From assembly GCA_035772785.1 (NCBI GenBank), contig JAOCPU010000102.1, forward strand, positions 1 through 49,310: a stretch of 49,310 nucleotides of DNA. The letters are read 5' to 3'. The notes beneath the pieces are model-generated. The model was not told where the DNA came from, made no database searches, and was given only the letters and a program-made list of their open reading frames with translations. Position numbers and translations under genes: made by a program. Source of the stretch: Phlebiopsis flavidoalba (taxonomy: Eukaryota; Basidiomycota; Agaricomycetes; Polyporales; Phanerochaetaceae). Of the stretch, positions 36,813 through 49,310 are shown one piece after another (within the stretch, counting starts at the first letter, position 1; the number at the start of each line of letters is the position of its first letter).

Positions 36813-38116
36813 TTACTTCTTGTCCTTCCCGTCCTTCACCCTCCTCCTGCCGGCTTCATACTCATCTCAGCCATTTAGCCCGAGCGATCGCTCCTCCTCT
36901 GACATTGTCATCGTCGTCTCCCTCTGCGTCCGCCTCAACCCCCATGGCTCAACGTCCTGGCCCTCTGACATCGGCCAGCGCCTGCCTGCAACATCGCGTC
37001 ATCGTCGTCGTTCGCGAACTCGGCCGGTGCGTCTGCCTAGTTCGGGGCTGCCTGCGTGGCGCAGGTGCACTATGAAGGAGTGTGCTGATGCTAGCCGCCT
37101 AGCGCGCCGCCGATGCGGCTGCTTGCCGCGCCGGCCTCTTCCTCCATTTGAACATGGCGAGTTAGGGCCTGCCCCCCCGGGCTACCCTTGACCACTTTTT
37201 GAAGGATATACCGATGGCAAAAATGCATACCATAGCGAGTTCAGGGTCAAGCCGATGTGGTTCGACTCCTCAAAACCTGTCACCCACACGACGCCCGCAA
37301 GACCAGGCACAGACTGTGCGGCATGCCCAACAACTGCCTCCGGGCGCCGTATCCGCGAGGACCTATTCTTTGGTTAGGCAACCTCGATCAACCAGCGAGA
37401 ACTAAGGCGAAAGAGTTGAATGAATTACGTGGAGAGACAGGTGGTTGTGCCGCGGTCGTGGTCGTATGTGTGACGATTTGTCTTGAATGATTGAGTTCGG
37501 GTCAGGCAGTGAGCAGGGCATGGCGTACGAGTTATCGTTCTGGGATACGTTCTCGACAAAGTGCGCGGAGGACGGCGCTGTGCGATTCTCCACCGCCCTC
37601 GCCGAACGCGATGATGTCAACGGCGACACTGTTCTTCTTCAGCTTCTTCGCGAGCTTGACCATGTTCTTCTCATCAGCCGCCTGATCGGCACTAACGGTG
37701 AACCGATGAAGACGATGATGCGTTGCCGTAGATTCTTGTTCTGCGTCTGTGGCTTGAGTGCAAGCTGAGCAACTGAGACGGCAGTGGGAATATCTATTGT
37801 TGCCCCCCAATCTTGTCCGCAGCTGTGTGAAGGCCCTTGAGGATTTGACCTTGTTCCTTAGTGTTTGTCGCCATAGACTTCTGGTCTACTGTTGGTCGAG
37901 GGGATAGAATGACCCGGCCCCGACATAAGATGGCGACATACCCTTTCCCCCGACATGGTCATCAAACCAACGAGGTTTTCAGGATTACGAGTCCGTCTTT
38001 GCCATGAAGACGGTGTTAACGGCGCCCGCCTGAGCCTCCCACCGTGCAGGCATGTAATCGCCGTTGCGCATGTACTCGGACGTGTCCACAATGATCATGG
38101 TCGCTTCGAGCGGCAT
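36813..38116 (-). CDS. RPN10: 26S proteasome regulatory subunit RPN10
   Basis: Ubiquitin receptor of the 19S proteasome particle. ATG at 38116 gives [20 protein letters not shown] then [19 protein letters not shown], the start of the von Willebrand A domain. After one extra T come [13 protein letters not shown], an intron (GTATGT...ACCAG), [65 protein letters not shown] and [12 protein letters not shown]. The first ubiquitin-interacting motif reads DPELAM, apparently split by an intron (GTATGC...) from [10 protein letters not shown]. The second reads MSEEEAIARA and, after a frame change, MSMKP. The end KDGKDKK plus TAA at 36813 is ordinary for the family. Overall about 350 residues. The gene runs divergently from the MGRWT gene. 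Confidence 0.9.
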
Positions 38117-38611
38117 CTTGTCGTGTGTCGTGGGTGTGTGAGATATTAGAAGGGATATTCAGGACGCGGTAGCCAGCGTCGAGGGCAAGATGGAATTACA
38201 GCTGACGCGTCGGATGACAAGCGCCGGAGACGCGTCTGCGAGCGAGGCGCCCATAATTTAGCCGCTCTCTTCATCAGCGCCTATATACTCCTACATATGG
38301 CAATTTCCGGCGGAGATTCAGTTTTTCCAGTCAGGTCGCGGGGGACGCACGCCGCACGGCCACCTCGACGCAAAACTGGTGTGGACGATCCGCAACTGCA
38401 TTTACCAGGCACTGGCAACAGGATTGCAGGATGCTCCACACCGCCTCCAAGGACGACAACGTGTGGGACCGTACGGCCTGTTCGCACGCAATCTCGTGCA
38501 AGGAAGAAGATAAAATGGCTCATAAGACCTAGATCGCCGGCGGGTTTCGGGGTCTTCACACCCTTTTCTCTTTGCACACGACCTTCCGTAAACCCCTCAC
38601 AACGAACAACC
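38117..38611. promoter_or_regulatory. Shared upstream region of RPN10 and the MGRWT gene
   Basis: The two start codons face away from each other across 495 bp, so both promoters must lie here. The plus-strand side has CTTTTCTCTTTGC at about 38563-38575, about 40 bp before the start at 38612, a CT-rich stretch typical of fungal start regions. No proteasome-type control element was identified with confidence. Confidence 0.5.
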
Positions 38612-39270
38612 ATGGGCCGCTGGACAGACGACGATGTGAGCTGCTCGTCCCCTCCTTCCCATGCTCAAACTAAGTGACATGCTTCGTCTAGGTTGTTGTC
38701 CCCTCTGGGATGGAACGTAGTATTGGCTATGATACCGACACTCAACGCTAACACGTTCCGTGATAGCAACGGCTGCATATACGAAGGTGGAACATATGGC
38801 GGCGCCCTCACCCTAGTCTCACGCCCATAAGCAGAACTCGGCTCAAGGTGCGAATATTTGGCCTGGTTGAGCCACTCTTCGATGATGTTAACTCTACTAC
38901 CCCTAACAGACGACGAAACCAATACGGCTGATGCCCAACAGCCCGAGCAGGGCGTCCCACAAATCAACGGCGTCGCCCCACCTCCCCCATGTCCTTCCGC
39001 GACTTTCTCCCTCCCGACGCCATGACGAGCGCAGCCCCCAAGGACCCCCGCGTCGCAAAGTGACCATGAAGACGGCTGCGCCCTCCTCCTTGCAGCGCTC
39101 GCAGACCTCCCCTAGCCGCGAGCCGCCCCCAGCGTTCGCTGTGGAGTCTCGTCCGCAACAAGACGGCGCCGACAAAGATGCGCGATGTCGTCAACTCCGT
39201 CGTTCGGAGGCCGTCCAAGTCGTCTCCAATAGCGCGGACCAGACCAAAGACCGGCGGTACGAGCGACTGA
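38612..39270 (+). CDS. Small MGRWT-family basidiomycete protein
   Basis: Function unknown. Exon 1 is ATG then GRWTDDD, ending at GTGAGC. After a 3' splice site CTAG (about 38692) comes VVPSGMER, IGYDTDTQR, then after one extra A TFRDSNGCIYEG and YGGALTLVS. A second intron region lies at about 38819-38910. The remainder is Pro/Ser-rich, with a basic tail RDVVNSVVRRPSKSSPIART ending GGTSD and TGA at 39268. The order MGRWT, SGM.R.GYD.DT..Y.FRD, Ser/Pro-rich middle and VVRR tail is a recurrent family in Agaricomycetes, sometimes labelled CBM50/LysM in annotations; I see no LysM domain here. About 170 residues. Confidence 0.7.
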
Positions 39271-40494
39271 GTGGCGACTCGTCCCGTCTCGCGCATCCCA
39301 CCCCCCCAAGTCGGGCATGCGTACCGCCAACAAATCTACTGCGTAGACCGAATACTGCGCCCGAGACCGAGCCCACTGCGTAGACCAACTACTGCGTTGC
39401 ATCGGAGCTTTCGACTCGCCATGGCTAGTATTTTTGTACCTCCCCTGTTCTCTTATTCTAGAATGTTTCGCCGTGACTTAATGTTTGTGTTTGTATTAAC
39501 AAAATGTACTTTTGCTGCTTTGTATTCACCATGTATTTAGTTTATAGCTTGCTACTCTGACACTTTTATTTTTTTGTCTTTGCTAGTTCTCTACAAGAGT
39601 ACAATTCTACAATGTGATTACCCAGTACCCCACTTGGCCGGCTATCTTTGTGTGAAACAGCTACGCCACGCCGTGACACTGTAAAAGGGATCCCCCACGA
39701 CCGCGGTGCACCCAGCTCCATTTGACAGTGCGCGTCGAAGACTTCGAGCAAAAGACCTTGGCAGGGAAGAAATAGCGAGCTGGCTCGCGCTCGTAATTAC
39801 ACGTAGGCGACTGGGCAACGCGCTGGAACCCACGTCGGCGGTGTCGCGCTCTCTTAGCCAGTTCAACCAGCGTCGTGGTAAACATAAATCTATATCAGTA
39901 AGAGTGCTTGTGCACTGAAGCAGTTGATATGCTGAGTACAATTTTTCTTTTGATTCTTGTGTGTGTGATTACAGTAGGTAAGTACCCAAGTAACTACTCT
40001 GAAGCAAGGTTTCCGCTAGCACATATACGAATGGTAGCGCAGTGACTGGACGGAGACAGTCTCTACGTCTTGGCACTGCGTACTCCGCCGTCACATCGTT
40101 TGAAGCGTCTGTGGCTGCTTCCGCAGCGACACCGGAAGTCAGAGATGTACTCGGCCGTGGGCGGGCTGCTAATGGTGGCGGCGACCTGCATACGAGACAC
40201 GAATGACAAGAAATGGCGGAGTGTGCTAGGGAAAACTCCCAGGGAAATCCAGGAAAAATTGGACAAGTAAACCAGAGCTTGCCCCTAAAGTCGATCCGAT
40301 AAGGAATTGATGTAGGCATACGCTGGCGGCAGCACAGCTCATCGCCCTTTGCCCAAGCCCCCCATCGTTTGCCTCGTTCTACAAGGTCCGTAGCACGTCT
40401 TGCTCGCCATCTTGGTCGCTTCCGCAGCCCCAGACTCACGTTTGCCCCCGTTTCTTGCCCGTGCTGCGCTCTTGGCATCGCTCACCGCGTGCGC
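39271..40494. other. Intergenic upstream of actin
   Basis: The 169-codon minus-strand frame (39969-40478) has low-complexity Arg/Ala-rich content, overlaps the actin promoter and shows no motif. A plus-strand tail near 40145-40270 (MYSAVGG...REIQEKLDK) is suggestive but unassigned. The sequence turns CT- and C-rich just upstream of the actin TATA-like box. Confidence 0.5.
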
Positions 40495-40502
40495 TATTTA
40501 AA
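40495..40502 (+). promoter_or_regulatory. TATA-like box of the actin gene
   Basis: TATTTAAA lies 74 bp before the actin ATG, preceded by a long CT-rich tract and followed by a C/A-rich leader ending in CAACAATGG. Spacing and context fit the core promoter of a highly expressed fungal gene. Confidence 0.6.
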
Positions 40503-40575
40503 CCCGGACGCCGCGTCACAGAACATTCCAATTCACCCCATCTTCTACACCCCCCTACTCGACTAATACGCAACA

Positions 40576-42227
<1,652 letters not shown>

Positions 42228-42759
42228 GCGCAAGAAAAATGATGGAGGAATTAATGACGAAGTAGAAACGGCATCCTTTACGCTACGCTACGCCCTCGGT
42301 CGTTTTGTTCTCATACTTTTCAGTGCACATACGCTTGCCTCGCTGGCTTACTTGTTTCCTCTGCGATCTATGTCGCACGCTCGGCTTGGGTGAGATGCGT
42401 GTCGGTCTCCAGCGGAAGGTGAAAGAGAAATTGGAATTTGTAAATCAATATACTTTCTGTCATAAGTCCTGGCAGTGTGCGGAGGTCCCGAGCGGGATTG
42501 CGACGGGCGAGGGGTCGCGGCGATAATAGGTGGTCGTGCGAGCCCAAATGAAAGGCCCGCCTTGGCTTGGCCCTATCACCCAGACCAGCATGTGTTCAGG
42601 TGCGATCGCTCTGCTTGCAGAGGGTTTACACTATCTCGCCTCGCCACTAGGCTAGCCTCGGTTTTAAACACCACAAATAAGGGCGCATTATCATCTGGCG
42701 TCGTCACTACTCTCTCTGCTACCCTCACCTTGCCCCTCGCAGACGCAGTAAAGGAAAAC
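42228..42759. other. Actin 3' region and uracil phosphoribosyltransferase promoter
   Basis: About 530 bp with no gene. The last 50 bases before the ATG are rich in C and T (CTCTCTGCTACCCTCACCTTGCCCC), as expected of the promoter of the next gene. Confidence 0.5.
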
Positions 42760-43898
42760 ATGGTCGTACAGAACGCCCCTCGTCGCAGAGCACGCCCGCT
42801 GAGCTCCCGTCAAACGTGTTCACGCTGCCCCAGACGGCACAGCTCGAGGCCCTGTACACGATCATCCGCGACAAGAACACGAGCCGCGGCGACTTTTTGT
42901 TCTACTCGGACAGGATCATCCGTCTGCTCGTCGAGGAGGGCCTCAACCACCTCCCCCGTCGTGCCCAAGACGGTCGAGACCCCCACGGTTGCGTCCCCCT
43001 GCGTGCCCTGTGCGTGCGGGACCCTGAGCCTCTGCTAGGGCGCGTCGTATGACGGTGTCGGATTCGAGGGCAAAGATTTGCGGTGTGTCGATTCTGCGGG
43101 CGGGCGAGGTGTGTGCTCCCTCATGCGTCTGGTGTAGTGGGGAATTGCTGATGCAGGGTGCAGGCCATGGAGGCGGGCCTGCGCGAGGTATGCCGGAGCG
43201 TACGGATTGGCAAGATCTTGATTCAGAGGGTAGGCACGTTTTTGCTGGGAGGGGGGTACAGATGTTAATGAGCACTTTAAGGACGAGGAGACGGCACAGC
43301 CAAAGCTGTTCTATTCGAAGGTATGCCTGGCTTTTTGTCTACTGTGCAAGTACGCGAGTACCTAATAATGTGTACTAGTTCCCCCCAGATATTGCCCAGC
43401 GTTACGTGCTCCTCCTCGACCCTATGCTGGGTGCGTGCGCTCTCTCGTCTGATAGACTAGCTGTCACTCATCTCGGCCCCTATACTAGCCACGGGTGGTT
43501 CCGCCATCAAGGCAGTAGAACGTACTCAAGGAACATGGGCGTGCCAGAAGAGCGGATCATCTTTATTAACCTGGTAAGTATCCACCGAGAAAGAACAGTA
43601 CGGGCATATGTTTACGTGCTCGGGTCCTAGATCTCGTCGCCCGAGGGCCTCAAGACGTTCTGTGGCAAGTTCCCGCAGACGCGTGTAGTGAGTGCTTCGT
43701 GCGACCTGTGGGGTGACGGGGTGGGCTGATAGGACGGTAGATCACTGGCTGGATAGACCAGGGCCTCAACGAAAAGGCGTACATTGTACCAGGCCTTGGC
43801 GACTTTGGCGAGCGAAGGTCCGTCTTGTCATGTACTCTATTGCCCTGGGCTTCGTTTCTCATGCGCCCGTACACCCGCTCCGTAGGTATTGCCTGTGA
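42760..43898 (+). CDS. FUR1: Uracil phosphoribosyltransferase
   Basis: Pyrimidine salvage: converts uracil and PRPP to UMP. From ATG 42760 and one frame correction: STPAELPSNVFTLPQTAQLE, YTIIRDKNTSRGDFLFYSDR, IIRLLVEEGLNHLP, YDGVGFEGKICGVSILRAGE, then an intron, MEAGLREVCRSVRIGKILIQ, an intron, ETAQPKLFYSK, an intron, DIAQRYVLLLDPML, an intron, and ATGGSAIKAVE, which completes the PRPP-binding loop LDPML-ATGGS. GVPEERIIFINL, SSPEGLKTFCGKFPQTRV, ITGWIDQGLNEKAYIVPGLG and DFGER follow, and after a last intron RYCL plus TGA at 43896. About 220 residues, normal. At least two obvious one-base insertions occur (after VE and before GVPEER). Flanked by actin and NEP1 in the same direction. Confidence 0.95.
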
Positions 43899-44154
43899 GC
43901 GAAGAGGTGTGCCTCCGGGGTGTACTCACGCTCACGCCCTTCGAGTCGGGGCCGATTGCGACTGTTGCTGGGTGTTGGTTAGCGGCGAGCAGGTCGCCTC
44001 GCGTCTCTGTAATGATTCCCACGAAGTTGTACACTATCTCAAGCGGTCAGACAAATCAAAGGTGGTCGTTGGATGAAGCGTGGGGCGTGCCTAGCACGCA
44101 CAAGAGGGGGCGCTTGATCGAATCAGGCCAGCAGCTGCAGCCGGCTTTATAGTC

Positions 44155-44291
44155 TAGTCACCCGTTCTCTCTCGGTTTCTCTCCACTACCTTCTTCGTCT
44201 CCTCTCGGGCTCCTTTACTTGGTCGTTTTCTTTTTTATTTCTTCGTGCTACACCCCCGGTTTCTTCTGCCTGAACACACCCACAACACAAA
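44155..44291 (+). promoter_or_regulatory. CT-rich promoter/leader before NEP1
   Basis: A strongly pyrimidine-rich stretch (CTCTCTCGG...CTTCTTCGTC...TTTTCTTTTTTATTTC) ends in CACAACACAAAATGG. The context marks a transcription start and a start codon at 44292, whose frame (MALDKHLYF) soon stops, probably because of an indel. This may be the true NEP1 start or a short upstream frame. Confidence 0.5.
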
Positions 44292-44753
44292 ATGGCTCTG
44301 GATAAACACCTCTACTTCACTCCGTCGCCCGCCGGCGCCAGTCATTGTCTGGAGATATAGCCAGCCCTGTTGCACTTTCCTCTGAAAAAGCACGGGCTCT
44401 CCTCACGCAGTCTATTGCACCTCCACGGCCCAAGTCGACGCCAGCACACGAGAGACTGCACCCACGGCGGCGCGCGGGTGAGGACGTCGACTCGCACGAG
44501 GCACACACCGAAAAGGAAGGGATGCAAATCTACGAAAACGACTCGAGCTCGTCCAGGGTCCTCTTCTCCCACGCCCACCGTCACCGTCTCTCCGTCTGGG
44601 GGGGGGAGGGGGGGGGATTGTGTGGGGTCTTTCAGAGTCATGTCAAACAAGACGAACAATCGCGCTCGCCAAGTGCAACGACCGACCGACCACGCCCTCT
44701 GCCCCAGTCAAGAGCACGTAAAACCGTTTCCCGGCTCCGCCCTCCAAGAACCC

Positions 44754-45870
44754 ATGGCAGGGCCCCCGCCAACCCTCACATGCTCCCCGTCCAGGCGCAC
44801 GTCCCCAAAAGGCGGCGTCGCTTCGAGCCAGCGCAGGCTCTTTGTCATTCTCGAGCAGGCGTGCCTGGAAGCGTACCGCGTGAGCAGCGGCGCCGTACAC
44901 GGCCAAGGAAAGGGGGGGAGGAAGGGAAAGGGGGGGGGAAGGGGGGAAGGGAAAAGGAAAGGTAGCAGGGACTGAACGGCAGGGAAGGCGACGTCAAGTA
45001 TGCCTTGCTCAAAAACTGCGATGATCATCAGGGCATATTGGCAAAGACGGGGGGCAGAGACATTGCAGACGCGCGGCTAACCAGACATTACACACACCAG
45101 GTGTGTTTGCGTGCGGGGCCGTCGGGGTTTGTGTGCGATGCTCATGAGAAAATTTTCCCATCGCTAGTGCCTCCTGACGCTCCTCGACTAACCCCGCTCA
45201 ACAAGGCGGGCCTGCTCCAGATCTACATACACACCGCGAGAGGCGTCTCATTGAGGTGAACCCCCATGTCAGGATCCCACGGACATTCAAGCGATTCAGT
45301 GGTCTCATGGGTAAGCGTGTGCCTTTTGCTTCGCCGTTATCTCGCCTGAAAGTCTATTTGCAGTCGGCAGTTGCTTCACAAGCTCTCTATCCGTGGCCAA
45401 ATGGTCCGGAGAGAAAGCTGCTCAAAGTCATCAAAGGTAAGCCATATTCACTCATACTGCTATCTGCTAGTCATGCTAACGCCGTAACAGAACCCGGTAA
45501 ACGATCACCTTCCAGCGAACACAATCAAACTCAGTGCGTACCCTCTTTGTGCCTCCCGCTCTCAGGCACTCATAGCTCTTCATAGCGCTCTCGGGGGTGA
45601 TGCACCAACGGTTGCGATGTCCAAGTATCTACCAACGCTACCCGAGACACACTCGGTAGCGGTGTTCGTCGGAAGCCATGGCCCGCGGCAAGGACGACTT
45701 TGCTGACGCCGTTGTGGACCACAAGATCAGTATCAGCGACTACCCATTGAGCGCATCTGTAGCTTGCGGCAAGGTTTGTGTGCGCCCCGTTTGCACCGCT
45801 ACTCGTGTCCTTACCTTGTGTATACACTAGTTCTGCTGCGCGCTGGAGGAGAACATGTGGGATATTGTAT
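44754..45870 (+). CDS. NEP1: Ribosome biogenesis N1-pseudouridine methyltransferase NEP1/EMG1
   Basis: SPOUT-class enzyme that methylates a pseudouridine in 18S rRNA and is needed for small-subunit assembly in the nucleolus. Blocks in order: [27 protein letters not shown], a poly-G-expanded Gly/Lys linker, YALL.N(C)[17 protein letters not shown] and THQ, an intron, [34 protein letters not shown], an intron, [12 protein letters not shown], KLLKVIK, an intron, [11 protein letters not shown], an intron, [54 protein letters not shown], an intron, [13 protein letters not shown]. The start could be 44292, 44640 or 44754; the conserved core begins near 44800. The stop expected after DIV is absent (the frame continues to 46076), probably one more indel. 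Third of a plus-strand trio after actin and FUR1. Confidence 0.9.
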
Positions 45871-46520
45871 ATTCGGGGTGCTCTCCGGACGCTATCTGGA
45901 TCCAAAAGTGGTCAGGACTTCTTCCTACGACCTCCACATTTCACGCTTTGTATCATTTGTACTCTGCATATCTCACCGCACTGCGACTACTTACCCCACG
46001 CTGCATTTCAACCTGCATCACCCAACTTCCGTCTTTCCCTCCACCCCCACTACACCTTACGGGCGCGCACGTCTAGAGGGGCACGACACCTAATGGCCTT
46101 GGGCTCGGAAAGCGCGAGAGGATGTCGCTTCGCTCAGCGACAACTGTTGTACCACCACTAGCGCGGTTGGCGAGGCTTCCCCCTTGTCTTCTGCTGCGAC
46201 TGACAGCAACTTGCAGGTCTTCCGTCTCACACACTCGTATGACCGGTGCGCGCAATACCACTATATTAGCGTTCATAAAATCTGTAGCATGAAGAAATAA
46301 CGAAATAATACGATGACGTGTAACAAAGGCTATATAGTAAATATATAGTCATCAGCGTGTCCTCCTAACCATCCATTAGACGATATACAATACATCAAGT
46401 AGGACTGTTTGCCTCTCCGGTCAACCAACCCTGCGCCGCTCTCGCCGTCAGCACGCGCTTCCCGCGTCACCACCTACTCCGACTCACTTTTTGCCAGACA
46501 GGCTCAGCATTTTTCAGCTG
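45871..46520. other. NEP1 3' region, no gene seen
   Basis: Pyrimidine-rich sequence at about 45960-46065 and AT-rich sequence at 46270-46400 fit a 3' end and an intergenic spacer. Frames here are extensions of the broken NEP1 frame or shadows. Confidence 0.5.
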
Positions 46521-47260
46521 ATGGCGATACAGCCAGCCGGGGGCAAAGTGCCAATAACACCCACCGAGGTCCTTGGGAAGGTTTTGGGCGGCGGGAATGC
46601 TGCATGAGCAAGCTTGTCATTGTAGGACGATCCTACTTACAGACATCGATCTTTGCGACAAGTGACCTCTTTCACTATGAGCCAGCCCTTGACCACGTTC
46701 CAGTATACGAGCGGCAAAAGCCCAAGGGCGCAATTGATGAGGTAGGTGAACTATGCCCATAACGTGCTCCGGTAGTAGCGGTTCCTGGGCTGATCGTGCG
46801 CGAACGCCTGAGTTCACGTAGATCCTTGAACACGTTAAGAAATTAGGACAGCGACACGCCGCGGAGGTCAAGGGGATCGTGGCATGGGACGTCTCGATGT
46901 GGCGGGATATGCACCACGCCCTGCGCGCGAGCACTCTGAATAAGCGGTCGCTCATTGCACCGGCTCGTAACTCCGCACCACGAGCCGCTTCACAAAGCTG
47001 TCGGATCCTACACCGTGTGTCGTAGGACGCGTTAAACCCAGACCAAGCCTGAGTGATTAGGTCGTGGATCCTCTTCCCTGAACGGAAGTCGATGTTATAT
47101 TGGGGGGCCGTCGCAGCGTCCATGGGTTATCCCTCGCATATGAAGAAGCATGCGCAACGTAAGAATATCACCGTACGCGTACCTATTCAGCATCCGTTGA
47201 ATGAAAACACTGTGAAGATCAGGTATTTATCCGGACCCATCAGCCTTCTCTTTGGAAGTT
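46521..47260 (+). CDS. Probable gene of unknown function
   Basis: I do not recognise this gene, but it reads as spliced coding sequence. ATG at 46521 follows a TTTTTCAG splice-like tract and gives MAIQPAGGKVPITPTEVLGK, VLGGGNAA. A later frame gives HVPVYERQKPKGAIDE ending at GTAGGT, and after a TAG acceptor (about 46823) ILEHVKKLGQRHAAEVKGIV, AWDVSMWRDMHHALRA and LNKRSLIAPA. Further on come YWGAVAASMGYPSHMKKHAQ and KNITVRVPIQHPLNENTVKI. The overlapping 168-codon minus-strand frame is probably a shadow. The 3' end may extend to about 47650. Frame changes match those of neighbouring genes. Confidence 0.45.
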
Positions 47261-47659
47261 CAAACGTGTGTTTTCTGGCGGGGTGTCATACTCAATGCCG
47301 GGCCGCCGTGCACGGAGCACTCACATCCGCCACAAGCTCTCAGCAGAACGCCAAAGTCCCGCCTCCAGTCCGTCAGGCGGACTTCTTGAGCGATGCTCTT
47401 CGCGAGCTGCACGTCGAATTTCCCCGGGGCCCGCATGGCAACCTGCCACGCGTCGGGGACGGTCAGTGCGTCAGCGGTTGTTGTACATTGGCGCACGCGG
47501 GCGGGCGCAGGGGCGGATGCGAACCTTCGTTGAGCCAATTGCCTATCGCGTCCTGTGTCCATCTCCGTCTCGGGCACTTGAACCCTAACCCTCCTGCCTC
47601 AATTTCCCGAGGCGCGGCTTGTCGCAGGGGGGCCTTCTTGATGTCTGCTGGTTGAGGTT

Positions 47660-49310
47660 GCGTCCAAGTCCACGCCCTGGGGGTGGGCTTGTAGTTAGTG
47701 TTTCGGTTGGCGGCCGGGGGACGGAGAGCGGTGCTCATTATGTGTGTGTGTTTGTGTAGAGGCGGGTACATAGAAGGTGGGGATGAATGAAGGCGGTCGA
47801 GGGGAGGCGAAGGATTGGGCATGTTGTGGAGGATGAACGAAGAAAAGCGATGATATAAAGTGGCTGGAGGATTGGGCCAGGGCGGTCTGGATCTATACGA
47901 GTAAGATCTGTTCGCCTAAATCGATGCTTCTAGTAGCTCTTCGGCAGCGCGCGCGTGCCTCAAACATTGCTCACTACCTTCTGGTTTGTGATAAGTACGT
48001 AGCAGGATACGCAATAGCATTTTCATTGTCCAGTATCTTTATGGCAACGGTGAAACTTGGGTAAATTATGCATGCTCTCTGTGTGTACGGTTCAACAGTC
48101 ATCGTGTGAGTGACAGATAAATACGAAAATGTGGTGCTATCTATGCTATACGAGTGTGAAACTTAAAAATCTTACAATGATGTTGGAGTAGGAAATAGTA
48201 TGAAGCTATCCGAGCTTCCAATTAAAGAAGCTGTAGCCCCATACACTGAATCCCAATGTAAGTAGTGGGCTGACATCGTTCACCGTCAGTTATCATAACA
48301 AAACCCAAGCGACTACTTTCCGGCTGTGCCAGCTAAGAATAAGAATTTAACTGAAACACTGCCTTAAAGTATATGGAATAAGGATAGAAAATAGCGTAGC
48401 GGACAACACCATGGTCAGCGCCATAAAATAGTCAAAGTCGCACGCCTTCAGAATTCAAGCTTGCGCCACGCAAGAAACAAAAGTGACTTTAAGATTTTTT
48501 GATAGGAGAAAAGACCAAAAGTTGTCTCATGAGTCATTAGCATAGCTCGAGCTCCGATTTTTGTAAAAAAAAAACTAGTAGCTCAATGATTTGGGAATAT
48601 TTGATACACTCTTGCTCAAGCGGCGACCCGTTGTTCCAGTCAATTGCAACGCAAGAGGAGGATTCAGACGTCCCGGATTCCGATTCCCCTTGGAATCGGT
48701 TAACAGCTTTCTCCATGGTCTACATCGTGTAACCTTAAGAAATTTCCTGAAAAATCCTCCCATCAATTAATACGAACAAAACAATCACACGTGCTGCATT
48801 TGTCCGAGCCACAGCCAGGCGCTAAGCGCCAGAGCGGTACTACTTATTTACAGTCTGTCATTTTTTATACTATTTTATAACAGTTCAAGTGGTTTGTGGT
48901 GTGTGATAAACCAGCAAGACATATACCCTCAAGGATTGCGAGGTCACGGTGGTGTGTAGAGCTGTGCAGGGCCCAAACGTGGTTCCCTTAAATGACTTAA
49001 ACGATGAGATGTCCAAAGATCGTCTACATAGAGTAAACCACTAGAGAAATGTGCTCATCACGAAACCCATAACAACATCAACCTGTGTGTGTTGCTTAAG
49101 GCGGTACGGAGAGTGCTAATAACTACTAAGTAGAAGTGCGATATGAGCGACGAAGAGTGATTGAGAGATATATTAACGATGGGTTAAGCTGAGGGCTTAA
49201 GAGCCACAAGGTGTACCTCATTTAGATCATGGCGCCCAGTCTGCTAACAAAATAGTAATCGAGGGGCCTGGCAGTGTCGATCATACAGTCGAGTAGTAGT
49301 GCCAGCTCAG
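47660..49310. other. No recognisable gene
   Basis: AT-rich intergenic-like sequence with only one frame over 60 codons (48575-48766, minus, no motif). A GT-rich run (TGTGTGTGTGTTTGTG) lies at about 47741-47756. No RNA gene, repeat array or splice pattern was seen. Confidence 0.5.

Noticed and set aside
37257..37275. GGTTCGACTCC, resembling a tRNA T-loop
   Set aside because: No acceptor or anticodon stem can be built around it, and the bases code for the RPN10 stretch before DPELAM on the minus strand.
39969..40478. 169-codon minus-strand frame
   Set aside because: No motif, Arg/Ala-rich composition, and it overlaps the actin promoter with its TATA-like box.
44345..44975. Two overlapping plus-strand frames of about 200 codons
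   Set aside because: Only the part after about 44754 matches NEP1; the upstream low-complexity translation and the Gly/Lys tail come from G-run inflation and frame drift.
46617..47123. 168-codon minus-strand frame
   Set aside because: The plus strand reads conserved-looking exon blocks with splice sites across the same bases; the minus frame has no motif.

Overview
The window looks like a piece of an Agaricomycete (mushroom-forming basidiomycete) nuclear genome. The signs are short spliceosomal introns of about 50-70 bases with GT...AG ends, an actin gene cut by many introns, CT-rich promoters, and protein families typical of basidiomycetes: a giant ankyrin protein, a long mitochondrial-type PPR protein, F-box proteins and a small MGRWT protein. 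The order or species cannot be fixed from the sequence alone.

Layout. Positions 1-12100 are repeat-rich: a 364-bp hAT-type MITE with a perfect 8-bp target duplication (2085-2448), a GC-rich degenerate minisatellite (about 2815-6680) split by a 2.5-kb hAT-like element (3571-6096), and a second related 2.6-kb element (9150-11724) sitting inside an exon of an XPG/FEN1-type nuclease gene on the minus strand (start 12133). Positions 13250-21790 hold a histidine phosphatase (+), a SAM-dependent methyltransferase (-) and a 6-kb ankyrin-repeat gene (-). A decayed methyltransferase paralogue (22940-23365, -) lies on the far side of the ankyrin gene. Positions 24510-31020 hold a PPR protein gene (+) and a membrane-anchored protein disulfide isomerase gene (-) that converge. 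Positions 33080-36150 hold two degenerate tandem F-box genes. Positions 36813-47300 are a housekeeping block: RPN10 (-) and an MGRWT-family gene (+) sharing a promoter region, then actin, uracil phosphoribosyltransferase and NEP1/EMG1 all on the plus strand, then a likely gene of unknown function. The last 1.6 kb shows nothing recognisable.

A property of the whole window affects every gene call: nearly every conserved gene, actin included, is broken by small indels. In the places where the family sequence makes the error obvious, the indels are almost always extra bases. This looks like uncorrected long-read insertion error rather than real decay, so coding regions are given as whole gene spans and not as single open frames. 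Genes that also show loss of key residues (second methyltransferase, F-box pair) or a transposon insertion (XPG) are called pseudogenes or disrupted genes.

No CRISPR, operon-like defence system, rRNA or tRNA gene was seen. The most interesting material is the pair of hAT-like elements, which share termini and interior but carry different long subterminal inverted repeats, together with the gene interruption caused by one of them.
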